NCBI GenBank assembly: GCA_015179125.1
Contig: WHVA01000007.1
Coordinates: forward strand, 372,001 to 436,000
Reading direction: 5' to 3'
Length of the DNA stretch: 64,000 nt
Source: Gautieria morchelliformis
Lineage: Eukaryota > Basidiomycota > Agaricomycetes > Gomphales > Gomphaceae
Positions within the stretch are counted from its first letter, which is position 1, and the number at the start of each line of letters is the position of its first letter. Under the pieces are notes generated by a model. The model was not told the DNA's origin, did not search any database, and saw only the letters and a program-made list of their open reading frames with translations. The position numbers were made by a program, and so were the translations under genes. Shown here piece by piece: positions 55,531-64,000 of this stretch.

Positions 55531-55900
55531 TTAGCTGGCTGTTTGAAGCCACAGTTCTCGTTGTTTTGTCCCCAGACTCGCTTCAGCCCTTAATTGGTGC
55601 TTGAAGACACTTCTCCTTAGTTCCCTTGACCCCTCATCATACACATACGTAGCTGCTTGCGCGCCGTGACTTCCAACAGAGAATTGGTGTAGTGTCTTTT
55701 GGGCTCAAACAGCCACCGAAGCTGAGCTGAGCCTGGCCTAGGACCCAGAAGCAGCCTTACATTCCTGTAGTGTTCTGCGGGCTCGGGCTCGGCCTGGAGG
55801 GGCTCTGGCTCGTCGAATTCTGAGCCCGGCCCTTGAAGATGGGCCTGTAGGAGTGGACGCAGTGGATGCATAAGCTAAGAGCAAACCGCGTCACCCTGAG
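55531..55900. other. No confident gene; GGGCTCGG-rich segment
   Basis: 55780-55830 is rich in GGGCTCGG/CTCGG words, echoed at 56215-56262 (GGCTCGGGCTAAAGCCCGGGCC). No product is recognised. Confidence 0.35.
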
Positions 55901-55904
55901 TCAC

Positions 55905-56187
55905 ACCATGTGACAAATCACATGGTATGCCATTGTTGTCTCAGGTCCCATTGTTTAATAGCTATAGATAGTTTTGTCCGCAGTCACTATTGTTTGCATT
56001 CTACTATTGTTCTTCTAGACTATAAAGTAGATAGCTAGAAATCCTGTCTTCCTCAGTATCTTGCATCGAGCATATACTGAGGTAAGACACTCGTTCTCCT
56101 TCTTATATTTCTTAGTTACTTATACACTTCTGCATAGTTCATCGTATAGGTAATCATACTAGTATCTTGCATCGAGCATATACTGAG
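55905..56187 (+). repeat. Candidate solo LTR with A-B-b' hairpins
   Basis: Hairpin A: ACCATGTGA-CAAA-TCACATGGT (55905-55926). Hairpin B: CCTCAGTAT / ATACTGAGG (56051-56082). The second copy, AGTATCTTGCATCG through TACTGAG (56161-56187), lacks most of the 5' arm. TTCATCGTATAG is also repeated. LTR ends are not resolved. Confidence 0.5.
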
Positions 56188-56334
56188 TTCATCGTATAGT
56201 TTATATAACTTCTACAGGGCCGGGCCAGGCTCGGGCTAAAGCCCGGGCCTGCGGGTGTGGGCAGTCGCCGAAGGGAATCAATGCTGCACACGCATTATGA
56301 TATTTGGTACTTGTACTTAGTATTAAATTCAACT

Positions 56335-56369
56335 ACTAGACAACCTCCTCATCCAGGAGGTTGTCTAGT
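56335..56369. repeat. Perfect 15-bp hairpin
   Basis: ACTAGACAACCTCCT (56335-56349), loop CATCC, AGGAGGTTGTCTAGT (56355-56369). It lies just before the gypsy gag fragment. Confidence 0.9.
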
Positions 56370-56399
56370 TCAAGCTCACAGTCACTCTCTAAGTCTAAG

Positions 56400-57645
56400 T
56401 CAATAGTACCTTCACTGGATCCACCCGTGGTTTTCCCATCACCAACGAGGTCAATCTCAAGTGAGTACATGGGTGCCGGCTCATGGGTGAGCAAGTCGTT
56501 TCATAGGGCAAATTTTATTATCTGGAGGGCCTCCACCTCTATGATGGATGATGGCCACAACACCTGGGGTCCTGACAGTGTTCACTGGTTCAGGAGGTTG
56601 TTTGCTCTGTGTTGAGGGATGATTCACAGAACAAACAAATCATGACAGCCATATGCTCGTGGCTTTGGAAAAGCTCGCTGACAATGGACTCAGTGGAGGA
56701 GACCGTGCCGATCCAAAGGCAAAACTTCGGGAACCCGACCAATTTGATGGCTCAGGCCCGAAGAAACTCCAAGGTTTCCTTCTCCAATGCACATTGAATT
56801 TCCGTGCCAAACCCCAAGCTTTCCGAGATGGTTCTGCGAAAGTGAACTATGTTTTGTCCTTCCTCAAAGGAACAGCTCTTGACTATTTCGAGCCCTTTCT
56901 TGCTGACGACCCTATTAATGAGCCCCTCTAGGCCTCGGACTATGGCATCTTCATGGAAGAGCTTTACCTGAACTTCGGCCCTACAACCAGGTCGCCGATG
57001 CCAAGGTAGAGCTCGAAAGCCTCATCATGAAGGACAGTCACAAGGCAGCTCGGTTTTTTGTCAATTTCTACAGACTCGCATCCATGCTCCAGCACAACGA
57101 TTCGGCTTTGCATCGCCGAGCATACCTTGCTCTGCCGAAACGAATCAAAGACGAAATGGTGCATTTTGACAAACCCCGATCCCTTGACGACCTCCGAGAT
57201 CTGGTCTGGAAAATTGACCAAAGGTATTGGGAACGCCGCGGCAAAGCCTCTCGCGAGACTCAAACCGCACCCAAACCCGAGGCCAAGGACAAGTCCAACC
57301 AAAACCGAGCCCCTCAGAACAATGACCGACGTCAGGGTCAAAGTTCCAGCAACTCCAATGCCAATGCCGGGAATAACAACCAAGGCAAAGGCAAGGACAA
57401 GCACAAAGGGAACGTGTCCAAGAGTCAGAAAAAAACCGACTACACCAACAAGCTCAGCAAGTGGCAAACTCACACCCGAAGAACGCCGGCATTGCATGGA
57501 TAACAACCTCTGCCTGGTTTGTGCACAGAGTGGCCACCGTGCAAAAGACTGCCCAAAGGCCACATTGGCTCAGGCTGCATCGGCTTCTGATGGGAAGACG
57601 TCCGACAATAAACCCGAATCCTTGGCTTTGGGCAAAAAAAAATAA
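56400..57645 (+). mobile_element. Ty3/gypsy gag fragment (fossil)
   Basis: Plus-strand reading gives the gag core (QFDGSGPKKLQGFLLQCTL, then ALDYFEPFL, LALPKRIKDEM) and a CCHC knuckle (CLVCAQSGHRAKDC) with a basic Gln/Asn-rich spacer. Broken, with two or three breaks. No LTR, protease or polymerase of this element is seen; the sequence ends about 60 bp before the LTR of another gypsy element. Confidence 0.85.
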
Positions 57646-57706
57646 TCAGCGACCCTCCGACCTCCGCGCACACCGAGGGTCGCGTTGACTCAACTTACGC
57701 AGTAGG

Positions 57707-58185
57707 TGTAAGGGCAACCCTGGCTAGTCGTGGAGATCACACTACCACACAACTGACAAGGGGAAATCCAAAGTATGTATAATGAACAGAGCATACAAGA
57801 GAGGGGGTTCTCACCTGACAAGGGGAAATCCAAAGAGAAAAGTCTAAGGACCCCCAATGTCAGCGAGCCCGTATTATACTACGCTGCGCAGCCAGGGACA
57901 ACGCTTGGCACCCGCCATCAACCCTGCATCCCCCTGACCCTTGATCGACCCTTGATGCCACCTATTATGCGAGTCGCTTGATTTCCGACACTGTTCCGGG
58001 GCGGAAGTCGGAAATTGGAGTGGAACTGGCAAGGCGAACGGAACTGGTGGAAGTTCTCCCAGAAGCGGAATCGTTCCTGAAAGCGGATGCGGAGATGGAA
58101 TCGGAACCGGAAGCGGAGTCGGAAATGGAGTCGGAACTGGGTGTGGTGTCGGAACTGGAAATGGAAAACAGGGTGTCCCCTGACA
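57707..58185 (-). repeat. 3' LTR of gypsy chromovirus
   Basis: On the plus strand TGTAAGGG to CTGACA. Contains GACAAGGGGAAATCCAAAG twice and a long run of GGAA-spaced words (58010-58165). Confidence 0.93.
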
Positions 58186-61100
58186 TCACCCCCCTCTAGC
58201 GTGCTGCGTCCTCGAAGCGCGGGACACAAGGGATTGAAATGCCAGCGAGCGGATTCGGCGAGGGGCACCTGGATGTGTCCTGTAGAACTCCCGGAGTTTG
58301 TCAGGAGTGGAAACATCTTGCTCCGGGACCCACGAATTCTCCTCGTACCCATACCCTTCCCATTTCACGAGGAATTGGAGTCGTCCTCGCACAAACCGGC
58401 TGTCCAGGATCCGTTCTACCACGTAGTGCTCTTCCCCATCTACAATTTCTGGCGGAGGTGGCGGATGAGCCTTCCGACGTGGAATTGGGTCCTCAAGCAT
58501 AGGGAGTAACTTCACCACGTTGAAGACGGGGTGGAGGCGGGACATGGACATCGGAAGTCGGAGGCGGTATGCATTCCGTCCAACCCTCCGCGTCACTGTG
58601 AAGGGCCCAAGGTAGCGGTGGGCAAGCTTCTGCGAAGGGCGTGTGGTGCGGATGTCACTTGCATCTAGGTACACCTTGTCTCCAACTTGGTACTCTGGGG
58701 CAGGAACCCGGCGTCGGTTGTAGTACCTTGCCATGTCATCCTTGGCCTTCGCAAGGGCCGACTTGGCTTCCGAAAGGGTGGAGTCCATGCGGTCTCGGAA
58801 CTCATTGACCGTCTCGAGTCGGGAGTCGCCTGGCGTGGTTCGAAGCCCATCCGCGGGTGTCGTCCGGAGTCAAGCATGAAGGGAGTCTGTTGCGTGGCGG
58901 AATGGACATGGTTGTTGTATTGGAATTCCGCCAGCGGAAGTAACTCATCCCAGTCATCCTGCCTCTCATTGACAAAGAGGCGGAGATATTGCTCCAACTC
59001 CTGATTGACCCGTTCCGTCTGTCCGTCACCCTGCGGATGGTACGCTGTGGTGGTAGCCAGCTTTATGCCGAGCAGGCGGTAGAGCTCCCGAGTCAGTTCC
59101 GCGACAAACTGCGGACCTCGGTCGGAAACGACTTGCTTCGGGAGCCCATGCAACTTCCAGACATGTGCAAGGAACAGGCGGGCCGCTCCGAGGGCTGTGA
59201 TCGTCGTGTGCGTCGGAATGAAGTGGGACACCTTGCTCACCGAATCCACGACGTTCATGATCGCGTCGTAGCCATGAGACTCTGGGAGTTCAACGATGAA
59301 GTCGACACTGATGGTGTCCCAGCGGGATTCGGGAATCGGGAGCGGAACAAGTTCTCCGACGGGCGGACGTCGTTGCGCTTTGGTTCGGAGACAAAGGTCA
59401 CACGTCTTCACGTACTGTCCGATGTAGCGGGACATCTGAGGCCACCAGTAATTCCGAGCCACTAACTCCAGCGTCTTCCACCTGCCAGCATGCCCAGCGA
59501 CCCGTGTGTCATGGTGCTGGGACACGATGCGACGGCGGAGGTCCGCCCCACCCGGAACATAGACCTTGCCTCTGAAGTGGAGCAGTCCATCACGTTCCGA
59601 CCATTCCGCTGCCCGTACAGACCGTGAGTGCCCCTTCCGGAGTTCCTCCACTGCCTTCACCACCGACTCCTCCTTCTCTCCATTCCGGTACTGCCTCCGG
59701 ATATCCCGGAGCATTTCCGCTTCCGCCCCAACTGCAGTTACTCCTTCTAGGGCACGGATTGCAAAGAGACTTGGGCGGAGCAGTGTCATATCCGCGTTGT
59801 CTCCACTTCCGCTTCCGTGATCCGCGCGGCGGGATAGGGCATCGGGCTTGCCCATGGTGCGGCCAGGGCGGTGGTGGAGCATGAAGTCAAACCGGGACAG
59901 GTGTAGGGACCACCGTGCTTGTCGTCGGTTCAGCTTTTAGCCATGCGGAAATACTCGAGGTTCTTGTGGTCTGTCCAGATCTCAAATGGGCATAGAGCAC
60001 CCTCGAGGAAGTGTCGCCACTCCTCCAGCGCTCGGATGATTGCCAGCATCTCCTTGTCATGGATCTCATAGTTCCGCTCGACCGGACTAAGGCTCTTAGA
60101 GAAGAAGGCAATCGGATGCCACCCCCACCATCTTCCGATGACTGCTGTGACAAGACCGCTCCGGTAGCTGCGTCGGAAGAATCCGCCTCGACTCGATAAG
60201 GGCGAGAGTCGTCGGGAAAGATCAGGACCGGGCGGAAGTGATCAGCTCCTTGAGTTTGTCAAAGGAAGTCTGTTCCGGCTCTCCCCACTGCCATCCAACC
60301 TCCTTCTTGGTGAGGTCGAAGAGGGCACGGGCGTGGCAGGAGAAGTCCTTGATGAACCGCCGGTAGAAATTGACAAACCCAATGAAGGACTGGACCTCCT
60401 TCTTGTTTCGCGGCACGGGCCAATCCGATACACCGGAAACTTTGACTGGGTCCATTTCCACCTTTCCTTCCGACACAATCACCCCAAGATACTCTATCCG
60501 CGTCCGCTCAAATTCGCACTTTTCCGGCTTGAGACACAGGTTGTACTCCCGGAGCCGTTCCAGCACTCTCCGCACGACTTCCCGATGTTCGGACATTGTT
60601 TTCGTGAAAATGAGGATGTCATCGAGGTAGACGCAGACAACCCCTTCTGCTATCATGTCACGGAAAATGTCATTCATCATCGTCTGGAATGTGGCGGGAC
60701 TGTTGGTGAGGCCAAAGAACATGACCTGTGGCTCAAAGAGTCCTCGATTGGTGCGGAATGCGGCCTTCCACTCGTCTCCCTCCGGATCCGGACATTGTTG
60801 AAGCCCCAGCGGACATCCAGCTTAGTGAAGTACCTCGCCCCGCGGAGTTGTGTGATCAGTTCGGAAATGAGTGGAATGGGGTACCGGTTCTTGATCGTGA
60901 TCGCATTCAAGGCCCGGTAGTCCTGCACAAGTCTGAGCGAGCCATCCTTCTTCTTGATGAAGAACACCGGAGATGCCATGGGTGACTTGGAGGGGCGGAT
61001 CCTCCCTGTACGGAGATTTTCCGCAAGGAACGCATCGAGCTCTACCTGCTCCTTGGGTGACAGCGGGTAGACCTTGCAGTTGGTGGGCTTTGACCCAGGC

Positions 61101-63449
61101 TCCAACTCGATGGCGTGGTCCCACAGCTTCCGTGGAGGCAGGGTATCAAACGACTCCTTGGAAAAGACGTCCTCGAACTCCCGCAGGTACTCCGGAATTT
61201 CCGCCTCTACTCTATCATGCCTCTTGAGGCTTCAGCAAGGCGTTGCGAAATATTTCCGGTGGCGCGGATGTGTTCCGCTTCCGGCGGAAGGTTTACGTAC
61301 AGCAAGCGCTCCCCTTCCGTCAGAATGTCTTCCGGCCGAGTCGGATGACGTCGGAATCGGAATCGGAATGGAAGGGGATCCGGTTCAAATTCCGCTTCCG
61401 AGTCTTCTTCTGCAAGCAGTGGATGGGGGCCGGAACGACATGTCTGTATGAGCCGTTCGTCTTCCGCTGCTCCTGGCGCTCCTTCCGCACTTCCGACCGG
61501 CACATGTGACACTTGGCTGGACATCGACTCATCAGTACCTTCCGAGTCTGCCAATTGATCTCCGGGTTGTGCTCCTGAAGCCAGGTAAACCCGAGGATGA
61601 TGTCTTGCTTCCCCAGGCTGGTGACTGCAAAGGAAGTGCGTTCCGAGTGTCCATCGTAGCGGAGAATTGTGTCCACTATCTCCGTGATGGACCCTGCCTC
61701 ATTGGGGCTTCCATCCACATTGACCACCGGGATTGCACGTTGCAACTTCCGCGTGGTCAGTCGGTTCCGTTCCACATAGTCCCGGTCCATAAACTGACCA
61801 GTGGCCCCGCAATCGACAAGGGCGGGTCCGGATTTGACTTCCGCCGTATCGGTCGTCTGAATCTCTACCTTAATGACTAGTGACTTGGGGCCAGGGGTGG
61901 CAGCAACAACATAGCGCTTCGGAAGGCGTCTCTCCCAAGGGCGGATGCGGGATGGACGGGGTGTCAGATTTGGTTTTTGTGCGACTTTATCCGGTGGGTC
62001 TGTACGAAGTGAGGGGAGTGGGGGCTTTTCATTCTCTACTTCAAGACAGGCAAACCGGTTATGTACAGGCAGCAGGGGCACACATCTCACCCGCTGCGTG
62101 TCACAAAATCCGACGCATCTTCCGCTTCCGGTAGACCATGTTCCGCATTTTCGGAAAGTTCTTCCGCAGTGGGCACTCCGTTTATGTCTGCAAGTGCGAG
62201 GAACTCTGGAAGGATCTCGAGTTTCTCCTCTGTGGTCATAAGCCGGATATCAAAGGCTTGGGGGCACTCGCGAGCATAGTGGCCTGGTTGTCGGCAGCGG
62301 AAGCAGGTGATAGTTCCGTGGCCTTTTCCGCGCATGCGGTCAACATCCATCGGGGCAGGGCCACTCTTCGAGGGAGGAGGGCTATGGTTCCTAATAGGAG
62401 CAGGCGGAGCAAGCATCGGAAATAATTTCCGTGTGGGAATGAATGCGCTTCCGGGTTTTGGCACAGGTGGAGTAGGACGAGCGGAACTGCGTGTCGTGTT
62501 CCGACTCGTTTCCACGAAGGCCTCATTTGCGTCCCTGTTCCGAGAAACCTTCTGCGCGGCTTGGTACCACCCTTCCGGGTCATCAAAATCCGGAGCTCCA
62601 TCCCCAAGCAGCGCAACTTGGTTCTGGAGCGTCGGATCAAGTCCTCGTCGGAATTTGATGACGATCGTCTTGTCGTCGTCATATTCCGCAAGGTCGATGA
62701 GCTCCTGGAAGCGATCGATGTAGTCATCGACCGGATCTTTGGCCTGGTACCAGCTCATCCCCTCGAGCTTTGTAAGGGCTGTGAGCTGCTCGTTTTTCGG
62801 GCAGAACTGGTCGGAAAATGTTTTCTCGAACGCGTCCCAGTCCCGGAAGTAGTTCCCCTTGCCCTTTGCTTCATGTCGGATAACCTTGTTTGCAAAACGG
62901 GCTGCGCGGTCCGATTTGAAAAAGGACAATGTCCAGTGAATCCGAGCCTGGTCGTTCGGAAAGAGGTCTCCGACAATTGCGAAGTAGATGCTGCATGTGT
63001 TGAAGAATGCACGTCCCTTCTCCCGATCTCCGTCAAAGTCCGCCGGAGTTGCGGGTTTGACCTTTGCTAACTTCGCGGACATCCTCTTTTCCGCTAGTTC
63101 CGCTTTTCCGAAATCTGGATCGTCCAGCATTTCATTTCCACCACCTTGTGGAGTATCTAACTTAGCCAAAATCGCTTGTAAGGCTGTTTCAATCGCGTCG
63201 GTCTTCATCCGGTTCCGCGTCAATTCCTCCTCCATATTCCGAAGACGATCGTCCGGATCCATGTTGGAAGGAGAAATATGGGACGGGATTTCCGGGGTTG
63301 GGAGCTCGACGTAAGAAGAGGGGCTGTCGTACGCTGTATGTGCGGAAGAGGTTGCGATCTCCGAGTCGCTGTCTCCGATTCCGAACGCACCTATGGCGAA
63401 TGCAACGTGCAGTACGACCACCGGTCCTCTAGGGGAGAGACTTTTCTGC

Positions 63450-63929
63450 TGTAAGGGCAACCCTGGCTAGTCGTGGAGATCACACTACCACACAACTGAC
63501 AAGGGGAAATCCAAAGTATGTATAAATGAACAGAGCATACAAGAGAGGGGGTTCTCACCTGACAAGGGGAAATCCAAAGAGAAAAGTCTAAGGACCCCCA
63601 ATGTCAGCGAGCCCGTATTATACTACGCTGCGCAGCCAGGGACAACACTTGGCACCCGCCATCAACCCTGCATCCCCCTGACCCTTGATCGACCCTTGAT
63701 GCCACCTATTATGCGAGTCGCTTGATTTCCGACACTGTTCCGGGGCGGAAGTCGGAAATTGGAGTGGAACTGGCAAGGCGAACGGAACTGGTGGAAGTTC
63801 TCCCAGAAGCGGAATCGTTCCCGAAAGCGGATGCGGAGATGGAATCGGAACCGGAAGCGGAGTCGGAAATGGAGTCGGAACTGGGTGTGGTGTCGGAACT
63901 GGAAATGGAAAACAGGGTGTCCCCTGACA
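63450..63929 (-). repeat. 5' LTR of gypsy chromovirus
   Basis: Partner of 57707-58185 with about three differences, including one single-base length difference. The same GGAA-rich block lies at 63745-63910. Confidence 0.93.
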
Positions 63930-64000
63930 CTATCTTACTAGGTGGGTACCCGCACTTCGCGCGGGGGTGTAGGTCAAACGCCTCGGTAAGGTCAAACACA
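63930..64000. other. Right flank of the gypsy element
   Basis: 71 bp only, with a GC-rich imperfect inverted repeat (ACCCGC...GCGGGGGT). No gene can be called. Confidence 0.4.

Larger units (their letters stand above)
57707..63929 (-). mobile_element. Ty3/gypsy chromovirus with both LTRs (fossil, recent)
   Basis: 6.2 kb, minus strand. LTRs at 63450-63929 (5') and 57707-58185 (3'), 480 and 479 bp with about three differences. In order on the minus strand: gag with a CCHC knuckle (CFRCRQPGHYAREC), protease (VDCGATGQF), reverse transcriptase (FFIKKKDGSLRLVQDYRALN; the YLDDILIF block), RNase H, integrase (YWWPQMSRYI, DFIVELPES, VSDRGPQF, TAYHPQGDGQ) and a chromodomain (VVERILDSR, FLVKWEGYGYEENSW). 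Frames are interrupted at about five places, so the copy looks inactive although its LTRs are nearly identical. No target duplication is visible: the flanks are GTAGG and CTATC. Confidence 0.93.

Overview
The window looks like repeat-rich nuclear DNA of an agaricomycete (mushroom-forming basidiomycete). The evidence is very short introns (about 45-65 nt, GT...AG), a bleomycin hydrolase with nine exons, agaric-type families (OrdA-like P450, Ure2-like glutathione transferase, BAHD acyltransferase, F-box/LRR protein, STAND-type receptor N-terminus), a Plavaka-type CACTA transposon and fungal copia and chromodomain gypsy retrotransposons. There are no operons, rRNA genes, CRISPR arrays or convincing tRNAs. 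No genus is named because nothing in the sequence decides it.

Layout. 0.5-2.4 kb: an apparently intact bleomycin hydrolase on the minus strand. 2.5-9 kb: no confident gene, with a purine-rich minisatellite at 7.4-8.0 kb. 9.0-11.8 kb: 3' end of a chromodomain gypsy element that carries an antisense two-exon Cys-rich gene before its LTR. 12-18 kb: LTR-like sequence, a gypsy integrase fragment, several dispersed structured repeats and an F-box fragment. 18.1-23.4 kb: a whole-looking young copia element with identical 488-bp LTRs and a CAACA target duplication. 25.1-25.8 kb: a miniature LTR element (TRIM type). 26.3-31.2 kb: a broken P450 cut in two by an inversion that also carries half of a second copia element, whose other half and right LTR lie at 31.2-33.2 kb. 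33-41 kb: dispersed repeats, a WD40 fragment, a BAHD pseudogene, a degraded coiled-coil gene and a conserved agaric gene of unknown role. 41.9-43.8 kb: a solo LTR, a glutathione transferase and a tandem copy of its 5' end. 43.97-50.93 kb: a CACTA/Plavaka element with transposase (minus), a CENP-B-type DNA-binding fragment and a 285-aa gene (plus) built partly from tandem 45-nt micro-exons. 52.7-54 kb: a STAND receptor N-terminal remnant. 55-56.2 kb: structured repeats. 56.4-64 kb: a gypsy gag fragment next to a minus-strand chromodomain gypsy element with 480-bp LTRs.

The most unusual points are: (1) LTRs and LTR-like repeats of unrelated sequence share one folding plan, a short hairpin A, a longer hairpin B, then a second copy of B's loop and 3' arm; (2) a gene in the CACTA element has a 109-bp exon-intron unit repeated in exact register, so each copy adds 15 residues in frame; (3) inverted CAGAG target duplications and split P450 halves together record one inversion event.
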